In this document: piece after piece, positions 1 through 6,998 of the stretch | Position numbering within the stretch: position 1 is the first letter of the stretch | Layout: each line of letters begins with the position of its first letter | Source of the DNA: CADEEN01 sp031379365 | Lineage (GTDB): Bacteria; Pseudomonadota; Gammaproteobacteria; Burkholderiales; Burkholderiaceae_C | Reading direction: 5' to 3' | Assembly (NCBI GenBank): GCA_031379365.1 | Contig: JANNFB010000034.1 | Span: forward strand, 1-11,139 | DNA: 11,139 nt | The notes under the pieces: generated by a model | What the model was told of the DNA's origin: nothing | The model's database searches: none | What the model saw: the letters and a program-made list of their open reading frames with translations, nothing else | Position numbers and translations under genes: made by a program

Positions 1-1299
1 CACGCTGCCGGCCACGGGGCGGAAGACCTGGATCGCGCCTTCCTCGCCGAGCTGCGTCAGGCCGGCCTTCAACTGCTTGGTGCGCAGCGGGTCGGCCACC
101 TCGACACTGCGGAACATCTCGGGCGCGAAGAAAGGCAGCCCGGTGAACTGCAGCGCTTCGCCTTCCGTCAGCGTGTCGCCGAGCTGCAGCACACCGTGGT
201 TCGGGATGCCGATGATGTCGCCGGCAAAGGCTTCGTCGAGCAGCTCGCGCCGCTGGCTCAGGAAGGACACCACCGTGTTCGGCCGCAACTCCTTGCCCGA
301 GCGCACCACCTTCAGCCGCATGCCACGCTCGAAGTGGCCGCTGGCCACGCGCACGAAGGCGATGCGGTCACGGTGCGCCGGGTCCATGTTGGCCTGGATT
401 TTGAACACCACGCCGCTGAACTTGGCCTCGTCCGGCTGCACCGTGCGCTGCATCGCCACGCGCGCCGACGGCGGCGGCGCCAGATCGACCAGCGCGTCGA
501 GGATCTCGCGCACGCCGAAGTTGTTGACTGCCGAGCCGAAGAACATCGGCGTCTGGCGCCCGGCCAGGAAGGCCGCTTCGTCGAAGGGCGGCGCGGCGTC
601 GGTGAGCAAGGCGATCTCGCCTTCGGCCTGGGTGTACTGCAGGCCGAAGCGCTCGGCTTAGGCCGGGTTGTGCAGGCCGAGCAGGATCTCGTCGTCGTTG
701 CGGTCCCTGTCTTGGCCGGCGCTGAAGACGCGCATCTGCTGCTCGCGCAGGTCCATCACGCCGTGGAAGGCCTTGCCCATGCCCACCGGCCAGGTGAAGG
801 GCACCACCTCCATGCCGAGCTCGCGCTCGATCTCGTCCATCAGCGCCAGCGGATCTTTCACCTCGCGGTCCATCTTGTTCACGAAGGTCAGGATGGGCGT
901 GTTGCGCGCACGGCAGACCTGCAGCAGGCGCCGCGTCTGCGGCTCCACGCCGTTGGCCGCGTCGATCACCATCAGGGCGGCGTCCACCGCGGTCAGCACG
1001 CGGTAGGTGTCTTCCGAGAAGTCCTGGTGGCCGGGGGTGTCGAGCAGGTTGATGACGCAGTCGCGGTACTCCATCTGCATCACCGACGAAGCCACCGAGA
1101 TGCCGCGCTGCTTCTCGATCTCCATCCAGTCCGAGGTCGCATGGCGTGTGGCCTTGCGCGCCTTCACCGAACCAGCGATCTGGATCGCGCCCGAGAACAG
1201 CAGCAGCTTTTCCGTCAGCGTGGTCTTGCCCGCATCGGGGTGGGAGATGATGGCGAAGGTGCGGCGGCGGCGCACCTCGCCGGAGAGGGCTGTGGACAT
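1..1299 (-). pseudogene. prfC: Peptide chain release factor 3 (RF3), interrupted by an in-frame stop; 3' end outside the window
   Basis: RF3 is a cytoplasmic translational GTPase that removes RF1/RF2 from the ribosome after peptide release. Reading from the ATG at 1299, the GTPase motifs are all present: G1 HPDAGKTT (residues 20-27), G2 RGIS (65-68), G3 DTPGHQDF (87-94) and G4 NKMD (141-144). Codon 214 (658-660) is TAA. Beyond it the same frame resumes at once with AERFGLQYTQAEGEIALL and runs without another stop to position 1, including FGSAVNNFGVREILDALVDL and FKIQANMDPAHRDRIAFVRV, which are typical RF3 domain II/III sequence. The window holds 433 codons; the family is about 530 residues, so roughly 100 C-terminal residues lie beyond the left edge. 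If termination occurs at TAA, only a 213-residue G-domain fragment is made. No strong Shine-Dalgarno is seen. The gene lies 66 bases after the acyltransferase gene. Identity is certain; whether it is a true pseudogene or a sequence error is open. Confidence 0.9.
658..660 (-). other. prfC: In-frame TAA stop at codon 214 of prfC
   Basis: The plus strand reads TTA here, giving TAA on the coding strand between GCC (Ala213) and GCC (Ala215). No frame change is needed to continue RF3 homology on either side, so this is a point nonsense change, not a frameshift. From memory, relatives carry an aromatic residue, commonly Tyr, in this Asn-Pro-Ala-x-Ala-Glu-Arg-Phe stretch. One change from TAC or TAT would explain it. 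The base after the stop is G, which is not a leaky context. Confidence 0.9.
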
Positions 1300-1323
1300 G
1301 GCGGGCTCGGGACGAAACCACCG

Positions 1324-1329
1324 ATTATC
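1324..1329 (-). promoter_or_regulatory. Possible -10 element for prfC
   Basis: The coding strand shows GATAAT 24 bases upstream of the prfC ATG, close to the sigma-70 consensus TATAAT. No matching -35 hexamer is recognisable at the normal spacing. A 5-base-pair hairpin (CCCGC at 1334-1338, GCGGG at 1344-1348) lies just upstream, between the acyltransferase stop and this box. The call is weak and rests on the hexamer alone. Confidence 0.2.
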
Positions 1330-1365
1330 CCGACCCGCGTGCGGCGGGCCCCTGCTGGCCTGCGC

Positions 1366-2226
1366 TCAGGCCGCGTTGAGGAAGCGCCGGCGGTAGGCCG
1401 CGGGCAGGTCGCACAGGTCGAGCATCAGGGGGAAGTCGGCGGTATTGAAGGCCGGGTCCCAGGCCGGTGGGCCGAGCACGGTGGCGCCGCACTTGAGGTA
1501 GCCCTTGATCAGCGCCGGCGGCTCCACCGCCAGATCGCTGCGCAGGCGGGCCACCGGCAAGGCGCAGCGCGGCCGCACCTGCAGCTGGATCGGGGCCAGG
1601 TGGGTCTGCTTCATCTGGTGCCATAGGCTGGCGGCCAGGTGGCCGCCGTCGCGCATCGGCACGCTGGCGCAACCCACCACGCGGCTCAGCCCGTTGCGTT
1701 GCAGGAACACCGCCAACGCCGCCCACAGCATCATGATCACGCCGCCCTGGCGCCAGTGCGGGTCGATGCAGGAGCGGCCGAGCTCGGCCATCGAGCCCCG
1801 CAGCGGCGCCAGCGCCAGCAAGTCGAACTCGGTTTCGCTGTACAGGCCGCCGACGCGGCGCGCTGCTTCAGGCGTCAAGACGCGATAGGTGCCGACCACC
1901 CGGGCGGGCTCGTCGCCGGCGACCACCGTGCGCACCACCAGGTGTTCGCAAAAGGGGTCGAAGAGGTCGGCGTCGAGCTGTGGCGGCGTGCCGCGCGGCG
2001 GCGAAATTGAGGCGCCCATTTCCTCGACGAAGACGCGCCAGCGCAGCGCTTGCGCGGCCTTCAGTTCATCGTCGTGGCGAATCCAAACGGCTTCCAGGCG
2101 CGCCGGGAGGGCAGTCTCGTCGGCGGCGTCGCGCAGGCGCCGGGGGGGCGGCGCGCGCATCGCCGGCGCACCGGTGGGCGTGTGAACCTCAAGGGCGAAC
2201 TGAGCATGTCGTTCCATGCCCTGCAT
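1366..2226 (-). CDS. GNAT-family N-acyltransferase, OlsB / hemolysin-like type
   Basis: This 286-residue protein matches the long GNAT group that includes OlsB, the ornithine N-alpha-acyltransferase that makes lyso-ornithine lipid from acyl-ACP. Visible family features, in order, are RWRVFVEEMGA (about residues 62-72), FDPFCEHLVVR (89-99), VVGTYRVL (110-117), YSETEFDL (129-136), ELGRSCIDPHWRQGGVIMMLW (148-168, the acyl-donor binding region), GCASVP (185-190), PALIKGYLKCGATVLGPPAWD (237-257) and FNTADFPLML. There is no signal peptide or membrane segment, so it is cytoplasmic or membrane-peripheral. Start choice is uncertain: GTG at 2232, ATG at 2226 and ATG at 2217 are all in frame and none has a clear Shine-Dalgarno. 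The first 45 or so residues are proline/arginine-rich and outside the domain. The neighbours are an ABC importer upstream and prfC downstream, neither functionally related. No partner acyltransferase (OlsA) is adjacent, so ornithine lipid synthesis is only a possibility; some relatives acylate other amino compounds. Confidence 0.85.
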   Translation of the reverse strand: MQGMERHAQFALEVHTPTGAPAMRAPPPRRLRDAADETALPARLEAVWIRHDDELKAAQALRWRVFVEEMGASISPPRGTPPQLDADLFDPFCEHLVVRTVVAGDEPARVVGTYRVLTPEAARRVGGLYSETEFDLLALAPLRGSMAELGRSCIDPHWRQGGVIMMLWAALAVFLQRNGLSRVVGCASVPMRDGGHLAASLWHQMKQTHLAPIQLQVRPRCALPVARLRSDLAVEPPALIKGYLKCGATVLGPPAWDPAFNTADFPLMLDLCDLPAAYRRRFLNAA

Positions 2227-2298
2227 CGTCACGAAGTGCCATGACAGCCGCGTGAAGCCGCGGTGACGCGCCGATGACTCTGCCCTGCCAGCCTTGAA

Positions 2299-3309
2299 CT
2301 ACTTCACGCCCAGGCGCGCCTTCACGTCCTGGCCCACTTTCTTGTTGACGAACTGCAAGGTGGCGACCTGGGCCAGGTCGACCTCGCCGGCCTTGTACAG
2401 GCCCGCCTTGACCATCTGTTCGTAGAAATCCTTGATGCGGGCGGCGCTCATGGCGCCGATGCCATTGGTGCCGGCCTCACCCGAATCGACGATGCCCTGG
2501 CTCTTCATCAGCGCCACCGAGGCTTCCATTTCGGCCACGCTCATCTCGGGGTTGTCCTTCATCATCAGTGCGGCAGCGGCCTGGCGGTTGCCATACAAGT
2601 AGTTGACCCAGCCGATCACCGACGCGTCGACGAAGCGCTGCACCAGGTCGGGCTTGCTCCTGACCGTCTCGGTACGGGCCTCGATGACGGTGCTGTAGGT
2701 CGAGAAGCCATGGTCGGCCAGCAGGTGCACCACCGGCTTGAACTTGCCCTGGTTCTCGATATAAATCGGCTCGGCCACCGAGTAGCCCTGCTGGATGGCC
2801 TTGGGGTTGGCCAGGAAGGGGCCGAGGTTGTAGTTGTAGGGTTTGAGGGCTTCGTCCTTGAAGCCGTGTACCGCCTTGAGCCACTGCCACCAGCTGAACT
2901 GGCCGTCCTTGGCAATCAGGGCCAGCGGCGCGTTCTTGAGCGCATCGAATTTCTCGTAGCCCAGGCCCGGGTGGGCCATCAGGGCCTGCGGGTCTTTCTG
3001 GAACATGGACGCGACCACCACGGTGGGCACCTTGTTCTTGACGTTGTCGAAGCTGTGCAGCAGGTTGCCCGTCATCAGGAAATCGATGCGGCCCGCTGGC
3101 AGCAGCGGCCGGTTGTTGACCTGCGGCCCGCCTTGCTGGATCGTCACGTCGAGGCCGAACTTCTTGTAGGTGCCGTCGGCCACGGCCTGGTAGAAGCCAC
3201 CGTGCGCGGCCTGGGCCTTCCAGTTGGTGGCGAAGGTGACTTTGTCTTGTGCCTGGGCGGCGGCCGCCAGCAGCAACAGCAGGGTCAGCAGGGGGTAATG
3301 ACGAAACAT
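2299..3309 (-). CDS. NMT1/THI5-like ABC transporter substrate-binding protein (NitT/TauT family)
   Basis: This is a periplasmic binding protein of 336 residues that delivers ligand to the permease encoded just upstream. It has a classic signal peptide, MFRHYPLL followed by a Leu/Ala core, with likely cleavage after AQA at residue 20. The mature part begins QDKVTFATNWKAQAAHGGFYQA and contains GLDVTIQQGGP, the hallmark opening of the ThiY/NMT1 group, then GRIDFLMTG and an aromatic cluster, QFSWWQW. The Cys-rich CCCFC motif of yeast THI5 enzymes is absent, which fits a binding protein and not an enzyme. The ATG at 3309 is preferred because AGAAAGG lies about 9 bases upstream. An ATG at 3327 overlaps the permease stop as ATGA and would add six residues. 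Relatives bind pyrimidine or thiamine precursors, riboflavin-like compounds, or unknown ligands; the substrate here cannot be read from sequence. Confidence 0.88.
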   Translation of the reverse strand: MFRHYPLLTLLLLLAAAAQAQDKVTFATNWKAQAAHGGFYQAVADGTYKKFGLDVTIQQGGPQVNNRPLLPAGRIDFLMTGNLLHSFDNVKNKVPTVVVASMFQKDPQALMAHPGLGYEKFDALKNAPLALIAKDGQFSWWQWLKAVHGFKDEALKPYNYNLGPFLANPKAIQQGYSVAEPIYIENQGKFKPVVHLLADHGFSTYSTVIEARTETVRSKPDLVQRFVDASVIGWVNYLYGNRQAAAALMMKDNPEMSVAEMEASVALMKSQGIVDSGEAGTNGIGAMSAARIKDFYEQMVKAGLYKAGEVDLAQVATLQFVNKKVGQDVKARLGVK

Positions 3310-3323
3310 TCGAGAGCCCTTTC

Positions 3324-4103
3324 TCATTCGTTGTGCACGGATTCCGAAGCATGCCAGGGTCCGAGAACCCAGCGTGAAAACAGGTTCAACAGCGCAAAAA
3401 TCAGCACGCCGGTGAACACCAGCAGCGCCAGGGCGGCGAACATCTTCGGCGTCTCGGTACGAAAGCTCGCTTCGAGGATGCGCGACGCCAGCCCCGTCTC
3501 GCGCCCGGCGGCGCCGGCCACCATCTCGGCCGTCACGGCACCGATCAGTGCCAGGCCACCCGAGACTTTCAAGCCCGCCATGAAGTAAGGCAGTGCCGAC
3601 GGCAAGCGCAGCAGCGCCAGGCGCTGTGCCGGCGTGGCGCGGTACAGGCGGAACAGGTCGCGCAGGTTGGGCTCGGCTGCGCGCAGGCCGACCACGGTGT
3701 TGGACAGGATCGGAAAGAAGGCCACGATCCAGGCGCACAGCAGCAGCGCCGCAGTGGTGCTCTCGACATAGATCAACATGAGGGGCGCCACCGCAACGAT
3801 GGGCGTGACCTGGAGCACCACGGCCAGCGGAAACAGCGCCCGCTCCGTGGCGGGAGACAGCGCAAACACGGAGGCGATCAACAAGCCGCCCGCGCACGCC
3901 AAGGCCAACGCGCCGAGGGTGATCTTCAGCGTGAACCACCAACTGCCGGCGAGCGAGGCGAAGTTGGCCACCAGCGTGGTGAGCACCAGGGACGGCGCTG
4001 GCAGCGTGTAGGCCGGGATGCCGGCTCCGCGAACCAGCAGCTCCCAGCCCAGCACCAAGCCGATCAAAACCAGCGCAGGCAACAGCGTGGACGCGGCCTT
4101 CAT
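3324..4103 (-). CDS. ABC transporter permease, NitT/TauT family
   Basis: This 259-residue inner-membrane permease is the channel subunit of the importer. Hydrophobic segments lie at about residues 7-24, 62-82, 92-113, 117-137, 180-198 and 222-242, matching the six-helix plan of the family. The ATPase-docking (EAA) loop is recognisable at about 152-177, with RATPAQRLALLRLPSALPYF. The ATG at 4103 overlaps the ATPase stop as ATGA, so the two are probably translationally coupled. Its own stop lies 14 bases before the binding-protein start. Length is normal for the family (about 250-260). The frame stays open well upstream of the ATG, but that part is antisense-like shadow over the ATPase gene. 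Confidence 0.9.
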   Translation of the reverse strand: MKAASTLLPALVLIGLVLGWELLVRGAGIPAYTLPAPSLVLTTLVANFASLAGSWWFTLKITLGALALACAGGLLIASVFALSPATERALFPLAVVLQVTPIVAVAPLMLIYVESTTAALLLCAWIVAFFPILSNTVVGLRAAEPNLRDLFRLYRATPAQRLALLRLPSALPYFMAGLKVSGGLALIGAVTAEMVAGAAGRETGLASRILEASFRTETPKMFAALALLVFTGVLIFALLNLFSRWVLGPWHASESVHNE

Positions 4104-4867
4104 GCCGTGGCGAGCTCCAGTGCTTGGCTCAGCTGGCCACAGGCCTGGACGAACGCGACGCTGTTGCGGAAGCCGGGCGAACGGGGGTGGGGCTCGTCGA
4201 TCTTCACCTCGGCCACGATGCGCCCGGGCCTTGCGCTCATCACCACCACGCGTTGCGACAAGAACACCGCCTCGGCCACGCTGTGCGTGACAAACAGGGC
4301 CGCCAAGCGCTGCTCGGCCCACCAGCGCAGCAGGTCGCCATTGAGCTTGCTGCGCGTGATGTCGTCCAGCGCAGCGAACGGCTCGTCCATCAGCAGCACA
4401 CGCGGCTGCGTCACGAGCGCACGCGCGATCGAGGCGCGCATCTTCATGCCACCCGACAGCTGCGCCGGGTAGGCCTGCGCAAAATCGGCCAGGCCCACCG
4501 TGGACAGGACCTGCTGCACCAGTGGCGCACACTCGGCGCGCGAGCGGTGCGCCAGCCGCAGCGGCAGCCAGACGTTGTCGGCCACGCTGGCCCAGGGCAT
4601 CAGGGTGGGTTCCTGGAACACGAAAGCGGTCGACGCATCGCCACGGGTCTGCAGCGCGGGGGCATCGATGGTTCCCTGGCTTGGCACATCCAGGCCCGCC
4701 ACCAGGCGCAGCACCGTGCTCTTGCCACACCCCGACGGCCCGAGCAGGGCGACGAACTCGCCGGCGCGCACGGTCAGCGTCACGCCGGCCAGCGCATGCA
4801 CGCCGCTCGCGAACCGTTTGTGCACCTGCTGCAGGGCAATCAGGGGCGGGGTGTCGAGCGCGGGCAT
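4100..4867 (-). CDS. ABC transporter ATP-binding protein, NitT/TauT family
   Basis: This 255-residue cytoplasmic ATPase powers the importer. All catalytic elements are present: Walker A GPSGCGKST (43-51), Q-loop in FQEPTLMPW (Gln85), signature LSGGM (137-141), Walker B VLLMDEPFAALD (157-168) and the switch His195 in VTHS. After the signature the usual RQR is replaced by KMR, a minor variation. The ATG at 4867 puts the start eight residues before the conserved opening LIALQQVHKRF; no good Shine-Dalgarno precedes it. The frame is open further upstream to 4960 and a TTG with a weak purine stretch exists there, but this would run into oxyR. It is the first gene of the importer operon, 46 bases after the oxyR stop with no obvious terminator between. 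Confidence 0.92.
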   Translation of the reverse strand: MPALDTPPLIALQQVHKRFASGVHALAGVTLTVRAGEFVALLGPSGCGKSTVLRLVAGLDVPSQGTIDAPALQTRGDASTAFVFQEPTLMPWASVADNVWLPLRLAHRSRAECAPLVQQVLSTVGLADFAQAYPAQLSGGMKMRASIARALVTQPRVLLMDEPFAALDDITRSKLNGDLLRWWAEQRLAALFVTHSVAEAVFLSQRVVVMSARPGRIVAEVKIDEPHPRSPGFRNSVAFVQACGQLSQALELATA

Positions 4868-4913
4868 GGAGAAGCAGTGTGCCCGCAATCCCGGCGCCCG
4901 ACGGCCAGTCGAC

Positions 4914-5834
4914 TCAGGACAGGCGCTTGACGCCCTCCAGCGCACAGGCGTAGACGGCATTGCGCAGCGCCGCGATGGCCTCGTAACGCGTGAAGCTGCG
5001 ACGCCAGGCCATCACCACCCGGCGCGTCGGCACGGGGGCGGCGAACTTCACGTAGGCGATGTGCGGCTGCGGCTCCTTGGGCACGCTCAACTGTGGCACC
5101 ACGGTGACGCCCATGCCCGAGGCCACCATGTACTTGATGGTCTCCAGCGACGAGCCTTCGAAACTCTTGCGAATGCCTTCGGCGTTGCTCGCGAAGCGCG
5201 CGTACTCGGGGCAGACCTCGAGCACGTGGTCACGAAAGCAGTGTCCGGTGCCGAGCAGCAGCATCGTCTCCTGCTTCAACTCCTCGGCACTCACGCTCTT
5301 GCGTTTGGCCAGCGGGTGTGACTTGGGCACCGCGATCATGAAGGGCTCGTCATACAGCGGCGCCACCGCCAGGCCGCTGTCAGGAAACGGCTCGGCCAGG
5401 ATGGCGCAGTCGAGATCACCGGTGCGCAGCATCTCCAGCAGCTTGACGGTGAAGTTCTCCTGCAGCATCAGCGGCATTTGCGGGTTGGTGTCTATCGTGT
5501 GGCGCACCAGCTCGGGCAGCAGGTAGGGCCCGATGGTGTAGATGATGCCCAGCGTGAGCGGCCCGGCCAGCGGGTCTTTGCCGCGCTTGGCGATCTCCTT
5601 GATGGCGGCGGCCTGCTCGATCACGGTCTGGGCCTGGCGCACGATGGCCTCGCCCAGGTGCGTGACGCTCACCTCGTTGGCGCCGCGCTCGAACAGCTTG
5701 ACGTCGAGCTCTTCTTCGAGCTTCTTGATTGCCACGGAGAGCGTCGGCTGGGACACGAAACACGCTTCGGCCGCGCGCCCGAAATGCTTCTCGCGGGCAA
5801 CGGCAACGATGTAGCGCAACTCGGTCAGTGTCAT
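4914..5834 (-). CDS. oxyR: Hydrogen peroxide-inducible LysR-type regulator OxyR
   Basis: OxyR senses H2O2 through a reversible disulfide and activates catalase, peroxidase and related defence genes. The 306-residue protein starts with a LysR winged helix (MTLTELRYIVAVAREKHFGRAA, with SQPTLSVAIKKLEEELDVKLFER as recognition region, about 1-60), followed by a linker helix and two-lobe sensor domain. The redox pair is at GHCFRDHVLEVC, with Cys199 and Cys208 spaced and numbered exactly as in E. coli OxyR. The downstream SSLETIKYMVASGMGVTVVP also matches OxyR. The ATG at 5834 is preferred: it gives a family-length protein and GAGG lies about 9 bases upstream. A divergent lipoprotein gene starts 158 bases away, and the ABC importer follows in the same direction. 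In many Burkholderiales oxyR sits by recG or a catalase gene; neither is in view here. Confidence 0.95.
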   Translation of the reverse strand: MTLTELRYIVAVAREKHFGRAAEACFVSQPTLSVAIKKLEEELDVKLFERGANEVSVTHLGEAIVRQAQTVIEQAAAIKEIAKRGKDPLAGPLTLGIIYTIGPYLLPELVRHTIDTNPQMPLMLQENFTVKLLEMLRTGDLDCAILAEPFPDSGLAVAPLYDEPFMIAVPKSHPLAKRKSVSAEELKQETMLLLGTGHCFRDHVLEVCPEYARFASNAEGIRKSFEGSSLETIKYMVASGMGVTVVPQLSVPKEPQPHIAYVKFAAPVPTRRVVMAWRRSFTRYEAIAALRNAVYACALEGVKRLS

Positions 5835-5992
5835 GAACTCGAACCTCGGACTTGAGGATAGCGCAGCCGCTGCGGTGGCGCGACGCGCCCCCGCCAGCAT
5901 CGCGGCATGCGACTTCGCGCGGCGCGCTTGTGGCGCGAGTTCGCAGCGCGCAAGCTGGCCGCGCGGCATGTGCCGTGCCCCGAAGGAGTCGT
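5835..5992. promoter_or_regulatory. Divergent intergenic region between oxyR and a lipoprotein gene
   Basis: These 158 bases must carry the promoters of both flanking genes. On the oxyR strand a -10-like TATCCT lies at 5860-5855, 21 bases before the ATG, without a clear -35. OxyR family members commonly bind their own promoter; one ATAG half-site is seen at 5858-5861, but the full four-part ATAG/CTAT operator is not. A LysR-type T-N11-A palindrome could not be singled out by eye. Confidence 0.35.
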
Positions 5993-6541
5993 ATGAGTCG
6001 AAGCATCGTTCGCGTCAGCATCGCCGCGGCCCTGGCGCTGAGCCTGGGCGCCTGCGTGGTGGTGCCGGTGGACCCGCGCACCGGCCAGCCCTACCCGTAC
6101 CCTTACCCGTCGGCCCCCACTGAAGGCGGCGCCCGCACCACCGTCATCATGCCCCCCGCAGCGGCGGCGCCGCCGCAGCAAAGCGTGCTCACCGCGCGCC
6201 TGTACCCGCTGAATGTGCAAGCGAACAAAGGCGGCCTGCTCAACGCCGTGGTGGTGGACCTGCACACCGGGCGCGGCAGCTTCACCGTGGCCTACCAGGG
6301 CGACAGCCTGCAGGGCGAGGCCACCCGCGTCGACGCGGCCTATGTCGGCTTCGGCCGAATCCACAGCGAGGTGCTCGGCACGCCGCCGCGCAACAGCAGC
6401 GGCCAGCGCGGCATTGCCAACGCCTTCGGCGCCAAGGGCGTCAATGCGCAGTGCGAATACGTCATCACCGGGCCGGCGCTGGGCACGGGCGTTTGTTTGT
6501 TCTCCGACGGTGCAAAGTACCAACTGCACTTTGGCAGCTGA
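5993..6541 (+). CDS. Small outer-membrane-type lipoprotein of unknown function
   Basis: The 182-residue product has a short basic start (MSRSIVR), a hydrophobic core and a lipobox LGAC with the acceptor Cys21, so it should be lipidated by Lgt and cleaved by LspA. Residues after Cys21 are VVVP, not Asp at +2, which favours sorting to the outer membrane. A proline/tyrosine-rich linker (GQPYPYPYPSAP) leads into a soluble domain from about residue 63, which has two cysteines in its C-terminal third (CEYVITG and TGVCLFSDGAKYQLHFG) that could form a disulfide in the periplasm. The start is firm: AAGGAG lies five bases before ATG at 5993. The frame is open upstream to 5852 but without a good site. 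I do not recognise the domain. It stands alone on this strand, divergent from oxyR. Confidence 0.85.
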   Translation: MSRSIVRVSIAAALALSLGACVVVPVDPRTGQPYPYPYPSAPTEGGARTTVIMPPAAAAPPQQSVLTARLYPLNVQANKGGLLNAVVVDLHTGRGSFTVAYQGDSLQGEATRVDAAYVGFGRIHSEVLGTPPRNSSGQRGIANAFGAKGVNAQCEYVITGPALGTGVCLFSDGAKYQLHFGS

Positions 6542-6547
6542 GCGCCG

Positions 6548-6569
6548 GCCGGGCCCCGTCCACCCCGGC
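6548..6569 (+). terminator. Hairpin just after the lipoprotein stop, possible terminator
   Basis: GCCGGG (6548-6553) pairs with CCCGGC (6564-6569) across a 10-base loop, seven bases after the lipoprotein stop codon. There is no following T-run, so it is not a textbook intrinsic terminator; it could protect the transcript end or be chance in GC-rich DNA. Confidence 0.3.
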
Positions 6570-6580
6570 AAAGCGAGGGC

Positions 6581-6596
6581 CAGCGATGGGTCGCTG
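6581..6596 (+). repeat. Perfect 6-bp inverted repeat with tetraloop
   Basis: CAGCGA and TCGCTG flank the loop TGGG exactly. It sits between the hairpin after the lipoprotein gene and a longer inverted repeat at 6602-6648. Nothing links it to a known element. Confidence 0.4.
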
Positions 6597-6601
6597 TGGA
6601 G

Positions 6602-6648
6602 AGCTTTGCATAGCGACCCGGACCCGCCCGTCGGGCTTCTTCAAAGCT
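6602..6648. repeat. Inverted repeat AGCTTTG / CAAAGCT enclosing a GC-rich loop
   Basis: AGCTTTG at 6602-6608 is the exact complement of CAAAGCT at 6642-6648. The 33-base interior holds a small nested GCCC-GTC-GGGC hairpin (6626-6636) followed by TTCTT. The arrangement might act as a weak terminator on the plus strand, or be part of a dispersed repeat; the sequence does not decide. Confidence 0.3.
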
Positions 6649-6998
6649 GCCCGATGCTCAGCGCTGGCTTCTCGAGTTTCGTTTCCTCGAAGCGGCCGTT
6701 CGTGACCTCCGGCAGCCGGCCAGGTGCTGACACCCCGCGAGCAACGGCTTCCTAGAAACCTCATCTTTGAGGCCGCGGTCAAACCAAGGTGGCCCTGTGG
6801 ATGCAGGCATCAACAGATGTCCGAAATCGAATGCTGAATGAAACACCGGGGCATGGAAGTAGATCCGCCGGGGTTTGTTCATGCCTTCTGGGACCACGCC
6901 TCTGCCCTGACCGCTTCTCCTGGGCTCCGTAACGCTTTCATAACGCCCCGCTCGATACAACCCTGCCGTGCCCGCTGTTGGGCCATGGAGGTCTCTCT

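Larger units (their letters stand above)
6542..6998. other. Gene-free stretch with hairpins, no supported coding region
   Basis: No frame on either strand in these 457 bases gives a protein I can support; short open frames here lack codon bias and ribosome sites. The first 110 bases are rich in inverted repeats: 6548-6553 with 6564-6569, 6581-6586 with 6591-6596, and 6602-6608 with 6642-6648. A fourth small hairpin is at 6759-6772. From about 6780 on, the DNA looks clearly less GC-rich than the flanking genes. The end of the stretch must hold the promoter of the small gene at 6999, but no convincing -35/-10 pair is visible. Confidence 0.6.

Noticed and set aside
196..1626. Plus-strand open frame of 476 codons opposite prfC and the acyltransferase gene
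   Set aside because: It is rich in His, Arg, Ala and Gly and runs antisense to clear RF3 and GNAT sequence; it is a GC-driven shadow frame with no family resemblance.
2248..2263. Hairpin between the binding-protein and acyltransferase genes (CCGCG / CGCGG)
   Set aside because: A five-base-pair stem in GC-rich DNA with no T-run is expected by chance; not called as a terminator.
3310..3942. N-terminal extension of the binding-protein frame to 547 residues
   Set aside because: The extra part overlaps the permease gene out of frame; a signal peptide and Shine-Dalgarno place the true start at 3309.
4868..4913. TPP or other riboswitch before the importer, as expected for thiamine-precursor transport
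   Set aside because: The gap to oxyR is only 46 bases, too short for a THI element, and no conserved thi-box sequence is present.
5858..5861. OxyR operator in the oxyR promoter region
   Set aside because: Only one ATAG half-site is visible; the spaced four-part pattern is absent, so an operator is not called.
6658..6960. Minus-strand 100-codon frame in the gene-poor interval
   Set aside because: No recognisable family, no ribosome site and no GC-third-position bias; treated as non-coding.
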